Assembly: GCA_945787925.1 (NCBI GenBank)
Contig: CALZJY010000027.1
Coordinates: 1-12,180 of the forward strand
Length of the DNA: 12,180 bases
Origin: an uncultured Anaerosporobacter sp.
GTDB taxonomy: Bacteria; Bacillota; Clostridia; Lachnospirales; Lachnospiraceae
Reading direction: 5' to 3'
Shown: positions 1 through 6,765 of the stretch, in pieces
Numbering within the stretch: position 1 is the stretch's first letter
How the letters are laid out: each line of letters opens with the position of its first letter
The notes under the pieces: model-generated
The model's database searches: none
What the model was told of the DNA's origin: nothing
The model's input: only the letters and a program-made list of their open reading frames with translations
Translations under genes and position numbers: made by a program

Positions 1-1021
1 GCATTGCGTTGTAGATACTAGCTCTCATACCACCAACCGTTCTATGGCCTTTGAGATTTACAAAGCCTGCAGCTTTTGCTTCTTTTACGAATTTTGCATC
101 TAATTCTTCGTCACCAGTTACAAATGGAACATTCATTAAAGAACGATCTTCTTTTCTTACTGTTCCTTTGAATAACTCGCTTTGATCTAAGAAATCATAT
201 AGGATTTTCGCTTTTTCTTCGTTTCTTTCTTTCATTACTTCTAAGCCGCCCATTTTCTTAAGCCACTTGAATACTTTGCCACAGATATAAATTCCGTATG
301 CAGGTGGTGTGTTATATAAGGATTTTGCATCTGCCTGTGTTTTGTATTGTAACATTGTTGGTGTGCCTGGAAGCACGTCCTCTGTGATTAAGTCCTCACG
401 GATGATTACGATTACCACGCCTGCTGGTCCAATATTCTTTTGTACTCCACCATAGATGATACCGTATTTTGTAACATCTACTGGCTCGGATAAGAAGCAG
501 GAGGATACGTCGGCTACTAATGTCTTGCCTTTTGTATTTGGTAATGTTTTAAATTTCGTTCCATAAATCGTATTATTTTCGCAAATATAAACATAGTCTG
601 CATCTTCGCTGATTGGAAGGTCTGAGCAATCTGGGATATAGGAGAATGTCTGATCCGCACTTGATGCGATTGCATTTACCTTTCCGTATTTGCTCGCTTC
701 TTGATATGCTTTCTTTGCCCATTGTCCTGTAATTATGTAATCTGCTACTTTATTTTTCATAAGGTTCATAGGGATTGCTGCGAATTGTTGAGAAGCTCCC
801 CCTTGTAAGAATAATACCTTATAATTATCTGGTATGTTCATCAAGTCTCTTAAATCTTGTTCTGCTGTTTCAATGATTTCTTGGTATTCTTTTGAGCGGT
901 GACTCATCTCCATCACACTCATACCTGTTCCATTATAATCAAGCATTTCGTCTGCTGCTGCTTGTAATACTTCTTCTGGTAATACAGCTGGGCCTGCTGA
1001 AAAGTTATAAACACGTCCCAC
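1..1021 (-). CDS. serC: Phosphoserine aminotransferase, 3' end cut by window edge
   Basis: PLP-dependent transaminase of cytosolic serine synthesis, converting 3-phosphohydroxypyruvate and glutamate to phosphoserine and 2-oxoglutarate. It also acts in the pyridoxal phosphate pathway in some bacteria. About 340 residues are visible; the family is near 360, so roughly the last 20 are outside the window. The N-terminus GRVYNFSAGPAVLPEEVL is the SerC signature. The PLP-binding lysine is about K195 in YGGVQKNIGPAG, and the Asp that contacts the pyridine nitrogen is about D171 in VADVSS. The start is GTG at 1021: AAGGAGG lies 7 nt upstream and an in-frame TGA lies nine codons upstream, so no earlier start is possible. 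It has its own consensus promoter (1071-1099) although it follows ilvB in the same direction. Identification is firm. Confidence 0.95.
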   Translation of the reverse strand, partial: MGRVYNFSAGPAVLPEEVLQAAADEMLDYNGTGMSVMEMSHRSKEYQEIIETAEQDLRDLMNIPDNYKVLFLQGGASQQFAAIPMNLMKNKVADYIITGQWAKKAYQEASKYGKVNAIASSADQTFSYIPDCSDLPISEDADYVYICENNTIYGTKFKTLPNTKGKTLVADVSSCFLSEPVDVTKYGIIYGGVQKNIGPAGVVIVIIREDLITEDVLPGTPTMLQYKTQADAKSLYNTPPAYGIYICGKVFKWLKKMGGLEVMKERNEEKAKILYDFLDQSELFKGTVRKEDRSLMNVPFVTGDEELDAKFVKEAKAAGFVNLKGHRTVGGMRASIYNAM

Positions 1022-1044
1022 GTTAATTCCTCCTTCTTGTCAAT

Positions 1045-1061
1045 CTGGTATTTTGTACCAG
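1045..1061. promoter_or_regulatory. Inverted repeat at the serC transcription start (candidate operator or 5' hairpin)
   Basis: Perfect 6-bp inverted repeat, CTGGTA-N5-TACCAG. It lies at about +3 to +19 of the predicted serC transcript, between the -10 box and the ribosome binding site. That position suits a repressor roadblock or a short stem-loop at the mRNA 5' end. No poly-T follows, so it is not a terminator. Which protein, if any, binds it cannot be read from the sequence. Confidence 0.45.
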
Positions 1062-1070
1062 TTGTGATAC

Positions 1071-1099
1071 ATTATAAGACTTTGATAATTTTTAGTCAA
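1071..1099 (-). promoter_or_regulatory. serC promoter (sigma-A type)
   Basis: On the minus strand, TTGACT (1094-1099) and TATAAT (1071-1076) are separated by exactly 17 bp. This gives a predicted transcription start near 1064, about 40 nt before the serC GTG. Only one base departs from the consensus. There is no terminator hairpin between the ilvB stop and this promoter, so read-through from the ilv genes into serC remains possible. Confidence 0.8.
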
Positions 1100-1125
1100 A
1101 TACATTCTGCTTTTTCCGACATTAT

Positions 1126-2805
1126 CTATCTTTTTTCTAAATCTTCCTCAGTGAATACTTCTTCAATTGCAGCTCCAGGTGCGACCATCGGCCATACCTT
1201 ATCGTCGCAATCGATCTGACAGTCAATCACTACTGGTGCCTTTAATGCGATTGCTTCCTTAAGCACATCTTCTACTTCTTCTTTTTTCGTAATGCGGAAT
1301 GCCTTGATTCCCATTGCTTCTGCTAGTTTTACGTAATCTACGCTGTCATTTAATATAGTATGTGAATATCTCTTTCCATAGAACAATGTTTGCCACTGCC
1401 TTACCATGCCTAGTACATGATTGTTAAAAATCAGTTCAATCACTGGTACTTGGTAACGGGAAATCGTCGCTAATTCGTTCATATTCATACGGAAGCATCC
1501 ATCGCCTGCAATATTTACTACGGTCTTGTCTGGAACGCCGTATTTGGCTCCAATGGCTGCTCCTAATCCATATCCCATCGTTCCAAGACCACCGGATGTT
1601 AAAAGGGTTCTTGGACTGCGATACGTATAGTACTGTGCTGCCCACATCTGGTGTTGGCCAACTTCTGTCGTAATGATGGCATCTCCTTTTGTCAGCTCGC
1701 ATAATTTTTCTACCACATAAGGGCCTGTAAGTGTTTCCTTATTATAGCGAAGTGGGAATTTTTCTTTACATGCCATCACTTCGGCAATCCAGTCCTTATG
1801 GTCTTGTTTTTCTAGCTTGGAGTTCAGGATTTCCAATACGGATTTCACATCACCGATGATGCTTTCATCAACTCCCACATTCTTATTGATTTCTGCTGGA
1901 TCCACATCAATATGGATAATCTTTGCATTATAAGCAAACTTCTTTGCATTTCCTGTGACGCGGTCAGAAAATCTCGTGCCGATGGCGATTAATAGATCGC
2001 TCTTCGTTACGCTAAGGTTTGCTGTCTTCGTTCCATGCATTCCTAACATGCCTGTATAATATGGATCTTCCCCATCAAATGCACCTTTTCCCATTAAAGA
2101 ATCGGTTACTGGGGCATCTACCTTATGCACGAATTCTTTTAACTCTGCATGTGCGCCAGAGATGACTGCACCGCCGCCTACGAAGATCATTGGGCGTTTT
2201 GCTCCTCGGATTAAGGCTAATGTGCCTTCAATTGCGTTTTCCTCAATGGTCTCTGTCCTTCTTACGACTACCTTTGGCGTCACTTTTTCGTACTCTGCCT
2301 TATTGGCAGTCACGTCTTTTGCAATATCGACTAAAACTGGACCTGGACGTCCTGTCTTTGCAATCTTGAATGCCCGTCTTAAGATATCCGCTAACTCACT
2401 TACTTCTTTGACGATAAAGTTATGTTTCGTAATTGGCATCGTGATTCCTTTGATATCAACCTCTTGGAAACTGTCCTTTCCTAACAATGGCACTCCTACG
2501 TTTCCTGTAATCGCTACCATTGGCACACTATCCATATATGCCGTTGCAATTCCAGTTACGAGGTTTGTGGCACCAGGGCCGGAAGTGGCGATGCATACGC
2601 CAACCTTCCCTGTTGCTCTTGCATAACCATCTGCCGCATGAGATGCGCCTTGCTCGTGGCTAGTAAGTACATGATGGATTTCTTCTTGATGACGATATAA
2701 TTCATCATATATGTTCAGGACGGCACCGCCTGGATAGCCGAATACGGTGTCTACCCCTTGTTCTTTTAAACATTCCACTAATATCTGTGATCCGGTAAGT
2801 AACAT
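1126..2805 (-). CDS. ilvB: Acetolactate synthase, large (catalytic) subunit
   Basis: ThDP- and FAD-dependent enzyme of the cytosol. It condenses two pyruvates to acetolactate (valine/leucine route), or pyruvate and 2-oxobutyrate to acetohydroxybutyrate (isoleucine route). The product is 559 residues, normal for the family. Catalytic Glu is about E51 in SHEQGASHAADGYAR, and the ThDP/Mg motif GDGCFRMNMNEL starts near 434. The FNNHVLGMVRQWQ segment holds the conserved Trp (about 471) near the herbicide site. I chose ATG 2805 because AAGAGG lies 9 nt upstream and the protein then begins MLLTGSQILVECL, as homologues do. The frame is open to an ATG at 2871 that overlaps the ilvD stop, but that ATG has no properly spaced ribosome binding site and would add 22 unusual residues. 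No ilvN follows; serC does. The motif facing the herbicide channel is a variant (see findings). Confidence 0.96.
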   Translation of the reverse strand: MLLTGSQILVECLKEQGVDTVFGYPGGAVLNIYDELYRHQEEIHHVLTSHEQGASHAADGYARATGKVGVCIATSGPGATNLVTGIATAYMDSVPMVAITGNVGVPLLGKDSFQEVDIKGITMPITKHNFIVKEVSELADILRRAFKIAKTGRPGPVLVDIAKDVTANKAEYEKVTPKVVVRRTETIEENAIEGTLALIRGAKRPMIFVGGGAVISGAHAELKEFVHKVDAPVTDSLMGKGAFDGEDPYYTGMLGMHGTKTANLSVTKSDLLIAIGTRFSDRVTGNAKKFAYNAKIIHIDVDPAEINKNVGVDESIIGDVKSVLEILNSKLEKQDHKDWIAEVMACKEKFPLRYNKETLTGPYVVEKLCELTKGDAIITTEVGQHQMWAAQYYTYRSPRTLLTSGGLGTMGYGLGAAIGAKYGVPDKTVVNIAGDGCFRMNMNELATISRYQVPVIELIFNNHVLGMVRQWQTLFYGKRYSHTILNDSVDYVKLAEAMGIKAFRITKKEEVEDVLKEAIALKAPVVIDCQIDCDDKVWPMVAPGAAIEEVFTEEDLEKR

Positions 2806-2864
2806 GTGTTGGTACCTCTTTTCTGGACTATGTCCGCTTTTTTCCTTGTCTTTCCTTACGCTTC

Positions 2865-4538
2865 CTAGCATCCTTTTGGAACTTCTAAGATTGCGCCACG
2901 ATTTCCGCTTGTAACCATTGCTGTATATCTTGCAAGATATCCAGTCGTGATCTTAGGTTCTCTTGGCTGCCATTTTTCCTTACGTGCAGCTAACTCTTCG
3001 TCAGATACTTCTACATTCATCTGATGGTTTGGAATATCGATCGTGATGATATCGCCTTCTTCGATTAAGGCGATTGGACCACCTACGGCTGCTTCTGGAG
3101 ATACATGGCCGATACTTGCGCCACGGGAAGCACCAGAGAATCTGCCATCTGTGATAAGTGCTACACTAGAGCCTAATCCCATGCCTGCAATCGCACTTGT
3201 TGGATTTAACATCTCTCTCATGCCTGGGCCGCCTTTTGGTCCTTCATAGCGGATGACTACGACGTCTCCTGCTACGATCTTTCCAGCCTTGATTGCTGTA
3301 ATCGCATCTTCCTCACAATCAAATACTCTTGCTGGGCCGCTGTGTACCATCATTTCTGGTACGACTGCCGAACGTTTTACTACACCAGAATCTGGTGCGA
3401 TGTTTCCTTTTAATACTGCAATTCCGCCTGTTTCAGAATATGGATGTTCAATTGGACGGATCGTTTCTGGGTCTCTATTTGTTACACCCTTGATATTTTC
3501 GCCTACCGTCTTTCCTGTTACAGTAAGGCAGTCGAGGTTTAATAAGTCTTTCTTTGCTAACTCGTTCATGACTGCATATACGCCGCCTGCTTCATTTAGA
3601 TCCTCCATATAGGTGTGGCCTGCTGGTGCAAGGTGGCAAAGGTTTGGAGTACGTTCGCTGATTTCATTTGCAATATCTACGTCTAATTCCACTCCTGCCT
3701 CATGAGCGATTGCTGGAATATGTAACATCGTATTTGTGGAGCATCCAAGTGCCATATCGATTGTTAAGGCATTCATAAAGGCTTCTTTTGTAAGGATGTC
3801 TCTTGGACGGATGTTGTCTCTTACTAACTCCATGATCTTCATACCTGCATGTTTTGCAAGTTTGATTCTTTCCGAATATACGGCTGGAATTGTTCCGTTT
3901 CCTTGTAAGCCCATACCGATGCCTTCTGTCAGGCAGTTCATGGAGTTTGCAGTGTACATGCCAGAACAGGAACCACAAGTTGGACATACTTTGTTTTCAA
4001 ATTCTTCTACGTCTTCTGCCGTCATCGTCCCTGCTGCATACGAACCTACTGCTTCGAACATGGAAGAAAGACTTCTCTTTTCGCCTTTTACACGTCCTGC
4101 AAGCATTGGACCTCCACTTACGAAAATGGATGGAATGTTCAGTCTTGCAGCTGCCATTAATAATCCTGGTACGTTCTTATCACAGTTCGGTACCATGACA
4201 AGCCCATCGAATTGATGCGCCATTGCCATGCTTTCTGTGGAGTCTGCAATCAGATCTCTCGTTACTAAGGAGTATTTCATTCCTGTATGTCCCATGGCAA
4301 TTCCATCACAGACAGCGATTGCTGGAAATACGATTGGAGTTCCGCCTGCCATTGCTACGCCCATCTTTACTGCATTTACGATTTTGTCTAAGTTCATGTG
4401 TCCTGGCACGATTTCGTTATAGGAGCTTACAATACCGATTAGCGGTCTTTCCATCTCTTCCTTTGTTAATCCTAATGCGTTAAATAACGATCTGTGAGGT
4501 GCCTGCTGCATCCCCTTTTTCACTTGGTCACTTCTCAT
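2865..4538 (-). CDS. ilvD: Dihydroxy-acid dehydratase
   Basis: Iron-sulfur dehydratase of BCAA synthesis, converting 2,3-dihydroxyisovalerate and 2,3-dihydroxy-3-methylvalerate to the 2-keto acids. The product is 557 residues, typical length. Cluster and catalytic motifs visible: VPNCDKNVPG (C119), CPTCGSCSGMYTANSMNC (185-202) and DGRFSGASRGASIGHVSPEA near the C-terminus. The N-terminal segment reads NEIVPGHMNL; from family knowledge this resembles the E. coli-like [4Fe-4S] group rather than [2Fe-2S] enzymes, which have Cys there (inference). ATG 4538 is preferred: AGGAAG lies 7 nt upstream and the protein begins MRSDQVKKG, the family norm. The frame is open to an ATG at 4595 without a ribosome binding site. 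It follows leuB by 66 nt, and its stop is 59 nt before the chosen ilvB start, so leuB-ilvD-ilvB is probably one transcript. Confidence 0.96.
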   Translation of the reverse strand: MRSDQVKKGMQQAPHRSLFNALGLTKEEMERPLIGIVSSYNEIVPGHMNLDKIVNAVKMGVAMAGGTPIVFPAIAVCDGIAMGHTGMKYSLVTRDLIADSTESMAMAHQFDGLVMVPNCDKNVPGLLMAAARLNIPSIFVSGGPMLAGRVKGEKRSLSSMFEAVGSYAAGTMTAEDVEEFENKVCPTCGSCSGMYTANSMNCLTEGIGMGLQGNGTIPAVYSERIKLAKHAGMKIMELVRDNIRPRDILTKEAFMNALTIDMALGCSTNTMLHIPAIAHEAGVELDVDIANEISERTPNLCHLAPAGHTYMEDLNEAGGVYAVMNELAKKDLLNLDCLTVTGKTVGENIKGVTNRDPETIRPIEHPYSETGGIAVLKGNIAPDSGVVKRSAVVPEMMVHSGPARVFDCEEDAITAIKAGKIVAGDVVVIRYEGPKGGPGMREMLNPTSAIAGMGLGSSVALITDGRFSGASRGASIGHVSPEAAVGGPIALIEEGDIITIDIPNHQMNVEVSDEELAARKEKWQPREPKITTGYLARYTAMVTSGNRGAILEVPKGC

Positions 4539-4604
4539 ACTACTACTTCCTTTCCATCCGTCATACACCGTCTTCTGGTTGCATGCATTTTTCATTATAT
4601 CTCG

Positions 4605-5687
4605 CTATAGGCGTGCAACGATGGCATCTCCCATTTCTGTTGTTCCTACTAGCGTATTTCCTTCTTCATAAATATCAATTGTACGGATTCCATCTTTTAA
4701 TACCGCTTTTACTGCATTTTCAATCGCATCTGCTTCTTCTTCTAGGTTGAAGCTGTAGCGAAGCATCATTGCGGCTGAAAGAACCGTTGCAATTGGATTT
4801 GCCTTGTTTTGTCCTGCAATATCTGGTGCGGAACCATGGCTAGGCTCATATAATCCTAACGTTCCTTCTCCAAGGGAAGCACTTGCTAGCATCCCGATGG
4901 AGCCGGTTACCATGCTTGCTTCATCGGATAAGATATCACCGAACATGTTCTCTGTTAAGATGACATCGAATTGGGTAGGATCTTTTACTAACTGCATTGC
5001 ACAGTTGTCGACTAACATATCGGAAACTTCTACTTCTGGGTAGTCTTTTGCCACTTCTGCTACGACCTTTCTCCAAAGTCTTGAAGAGTCTAATACATTT
5101 GCCTTGTCTACGCTTGTCACCTTCTTATTTCGTTTCATTGCGATGTCAAAGCCCCATTTTGCAATTCTTCTGATTTCATTTTCATCGTAAGTAAGGGTGT
5201 CCGTTGCCTTTAACACGCCATCTACTTCTTCTGTCTTTCTTTCTCCGAAGTAAAGACCTCCTGTCAACTCACGCATTACGACGAAATCGAATCCTTCTTG
5301 CACGATGGAATCTTTTAAAGGACAAGCCTTTTTCAATTCTTCGAATAGTACTGCGGGACGAATGTTTGCAAATAGTTTCAATGCCTTTCTCATCTTTAAT
5401 AGTCCGGCTTCTGGACGTCTTTCTGGTGGTAACTCATACCACTTAGACTCTCCAACTTTGCCGCCTACTGCACCAAGCAACACACTATCGCATGATTTCG
5501 CTGTCTCAATTGCCTCATCGGTTAACGGATATCCCGTCTTGTCGATGCTTACTCCGCCCATTAATACTTCTTTATATGTAAAGCTGTGCCCGTATTTTTG
5601 TCCTACGGCATCTAGTACCTTTCTCGCCTCTGTGACAATCTCTGGTCCAATTCCATCTCCTGGTATTACTGCGATTTGATAATTCAT
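4605..5687 (-). CDS. leuB: 3-Isopropylmalate dehydrogenase
   Basis: NAD-dependent oxidative decarboxylation of 3-isopropylmalate to 2-oxoisocaproate, the last leucine-specific step before transamination. The product is 360 residues, the usual size. Motifs: IAVIPGDGIGPEIV at the N-terminus; GGLYFGERKTEEVDG (substrate loop region); the KANVLDSSRLWRKVV stretch with the active-site Lys/Asp environment; and MFGDILSDEASMVTGSIGMLASASLG with the metal-binding aspartates. GSAPDIAGQNKANP near 285-298 is the NAD-binding segment that distinguishes this family from isocitrate dehydrogenase (known for the family). ATG 5687 follows GGAAAGGAAG with suitable spacing. It is the first gene after the attenuator-like leader at 5688-5917, so its transcription and that of ilvD and ilvB is likely set by that leader. 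Confidence 0.96.
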   Translation of the reverse strand: MNYQIAVIPGDGIGPEIVTEARKVLDAVGQKYGHSFTYKEVLMGGVSIDKTGYPLTDEAIETAKSCDSVLLGAVGGKVGESKWYELPPERRPEAGLLKMRKALKLFANIRPAVLFEELKKACPLKDSIVQEGFDFVVMRELTGGLYFGERKTEEVDGVLKATDTLTYDENEIRRIAKWGFDIAMKRNKKVTSVDKANVLDSSRLWRKVVAEVAKDYPEVEVSDMLVDNCAMQLVKDPTQFDVILTENMFGDILSDEASMVTGSIGMLASASLGEGTLGLYEPSHGSAPDIAGQNKANPIATVLSAAMMLRYSFNLEEEADAIENAVKAVLKDGIRTIDIYEEGNTLVGTTEMGDAIVARL

Positions 5688-5917
5688 ACTATATACTTCC
5701 TTTCCTAAAAGTCATTCTTGTTTTAAGTCGATATGCGGGATTTCTTTTCTTTTTTTTGCCGCTTTTCAATCTGTGTGCAAAAAAGCCCTAAGTAAGATTC
5801 CTTACTTAGGGCGATAATCCGTCCGCGCTATCACTATCTGGCAGAGTACACTCTGCCTCTTCCTTCTAGCCTAAAGTGATACGTACTCTCTAATCATCGC
5901 TTGCATCGATGAAACTT
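5688..5917 (-). promoter_or_regulatory. leuB-ilvD-ilvB leader: attenuator or riboswitch-like element, class not assigned
   Basis: Predicted 5' untranslated leader of about 230 nt. In order on the minus strand: a 5-6 bp hairpin (about 5894-5912); helix P1, TATCACT (5875-5881) with AGTGATA (5829-5835); inside it a 7-bp hairpin GGCAGAG-TGTA-CTCTGCC (5840-5857); then the terminator (5779-5812). The 3' strand of P1 can instead pair with sequence at the start of the terminator (GUGAUA 5829-5834 with UAUCGC 5811-5816), and UUUAGG (5870-5875) can pair with CCUAAG (5805-5810). The segment 5824-5834 (GUGAUAGCGCG) resembles the T-box core, but the UGG that pairs with the tRNA CCA end reads UGA, and the leader is short for a T-box. 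Regulation of BCAA genes is inferred; the signal is unknown. Confidence 0.6.
5779..5812 (-). terminator. Intrinsic terminator inside the leuB leader
   Basis: On the minus strand a perfect 12-bp stem, GCCCTAAGTAAG with its complement around the loop GAAT, is followed by six T. It lies about 90 nt before the leuB start and 105 nt after the predicted transcription start, so it would end transcription before leuB unless prevented. A terminator between a strong promoter and its gene is the hallmark of attenuation control. Confidence 0.9.
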
Positions 5918-5923
5918 ATCGAC

Positions 5924-5952
5924 ATTATAGCTGATTCTTTTTCTCGTGTCAA
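5924..5952 (-). promoter_or_regulatory. leuB-ilvD-ilvB promoter (perfect sigma-A consensus)
   Basis: On the minus strand TTGACA (5947-5952) and TATAAT (5924-5929) both match consensus at 6 of 6 bases, separated by exactly 17 bp. The predicted start is near 5917. It lies just after the stop of the small acidic ORF, so it separates leuB from leuCD transcriptionally. Such a strong promoter fits control downstream, at the leader terminator, rather than at initiation. Confidence 0.85.
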
Positions 5953-5976
5953 TACGGTAATGTGTTGAAGTGAACT

Positions 5977-6123
5977 CTACTCATCATACTCGTATTCAAG
6001 AAAGTCTTCGTATTCATCGTCCTCTTCATCGAAGTCATACTCATCATCGTAAGCACTTCTCATTTCGTCGCGTTCATCAAAGTCATAATAGTCATTGCGA
6101 TAATTAGAATTTCTTTTCTTCAT
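5977..6123 (-). CDS. Small very acidic hypothetical protein, 48 residues
   Basis: Not recognised. The frame runs ATG 6123 to TAG 5977 with 48 residues, beginning MKKRNSNYRNDYYDFDERD. About 22 of 48 residues are Asp or Glu and 11 are Tyr or Phe; basic residues are almost confined to the first 22 positions. There is no signal peptide, membrane segment or Cys motif, and it is probably disordered. A usable ribosome binding site (AAAGGA) lies 9 nt upstream. It sits between leuD and the leuB promoter on the same strand as both, and could be read through from leuCD or from a weak promoter in 6124-6242. The repetitive D/E/Y composition could also arise in a non-coding stretch rich in GAT/GAA/TAT, so reality of the gene is moderately supported. 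No function can be assigned. Confidence 0.5.
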   Translation of the reverse strand: MKKRNSNYRNDYYDFDERDEMRSAYDDEYDFDEEDDEYEDFLEYEYDE

Positions 6124-6242
6124 AGCATGAATTCCTTTCTATACGTATTTACCCCAAACGAGCAAACATTTACAGCCACTATTTTTCACTTCTATACTAA
6201 AAAATATTCACACTATGAAAATTTATGAAGGAAAATCCCCTA

Positions 6243-6728
6243 CTATTTTTGATTGATGTAATTCATTAATCCTTCGGCCTTTATGATTCGCTGCATGAAC
6301 TCTGGGAACGCCTGGCCTTGATAACTTCTGTTCTTCGTCTTATTGAAAATCATGCCAGAATCAAAATCAATTTCTACCTCGTCCTCTGCCTCGATATCCA
6401 TTGCCGCTTCTGGACATTCAATGATTGGAAGTCCGATGTTGATGGCATTGCGGTAAAAGATTCTTGCAAATGTCTCTGCAATCACACAGCTAATGCCGGA
6501 AGCCTTGATTGCGATTGGTGCATGTTCTCTTGAAGAACCGCATCCGAAGTTCTTATTTGCAACCATGATATCTCCTACCTTTACCCTGGTTACAAATTCT
6601 GGATCAATATCCTGCATACAGCTTTTTGCAAGCTCCTTCGGATCTGATGAATTTAAGTATCTAGCTGGAATGATAACGTCAGTATCTACGTTGTCTCCAT
6701 ATTTATGAACTCTTCCACATGCTTTCAT
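6243..6728 (-). CDS. leuD: 3-Isopropylmalate dehydratase, small subunit
   Basis: Swivel-domain subunit that pairs with LeuC to form isopropylmalate isomerase (2-isopropylmalate to 3-isopropylmalate) in the cytosol. The product is 161 residues, the size of the short LeuD type found with about 420-residue LeuC in clostridia and archaea. Motifs: DNVDTDVIIPARYLN (about 12-26) and the phosphate/substrate loop NFGCGSSREHAPIAI (about 60-74). ATG 6728 is preferred over ATG 6734 because AAGGAGG lies 6 nt upstream of it but directly abuts the earlier ATG. It follows leuC by 37 nt with no terminator between, so leuC-leuD is one operon. No clear terminator follows it. Confidence 0.96.
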   Translation of the reverse strand: MKACGRVHKYGDNVDTDVIIPARYLNSSDPKELAKSCMQDIDPEFVTRVKVGDIMVANKNFGCGSSREHAPIAIKASGISCVIAETFARIFYRNAINIGLPIIECPEAAMDIEAEDEVEIDFDSGMIFNKTKNRSYQGQAFPEFMQRIIKAEGLMNYINQK

Positions 6729-6765
6729 TGTCATCCTCCTTACGATGAGATTATTTTTCGTTCTC

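Noticed and set aside
1037..1219. Plus-strand 60-codon open frame across the serC promoter and the end of ilvB
   Set aside because: It spans a consensus minus-strand promoter and antisense ilvB sequence, with no ribosome binding site and no recognisable protein.
2162..2626. Long plus-strand open frames inside ilvB, ilvD, leuB, leuC and mutY (for example 2162-2626 and 7142-7660)
   Set aside because: They are antisense shadows of strongly recognised enzymes, with no ribosome binding sites or known domains.
2806..2871. Upstream extension of ilvB to an ATG overlapping the ilvD stop
   Set aside because: The ATGCTAG overlap could suggest coupling, but the only purine-rich sequence abuts the ATG, and the extra 22 residues are not IlvB-like, whereas the ATG at 2805 is well placed.
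4539..4595. Upstream extension of ilvD
   Set aside because: No ribosome binding site before 4595; the family N-terminus MRSDQVKKG starts at 4538 behind AGGAAG.
5891..5926. Mini-ORF starting in the TATAATG of the leuB promoter (MSISFIDASDD)
   Set aside because: Its ATG overlaps the -10 box and lies upstream of the predicted transcription start, so it would not be in the mRNA.
6190..6235. Possible CodY-type box near AATTTTC downstream of leuD
   Set aside because: Only one half of the AATTTTCWGAAAATT consensus is present and it is not placed at a convincing promoter.
6124..6242. Promoter for the small acidic ORF
   Set aside because: Candidates such as TTCATA-17-TATAGA and TTGCTC-16-TATAGA are too poor to list as features; the stretch is AT-rich and otherwise shows nothing.
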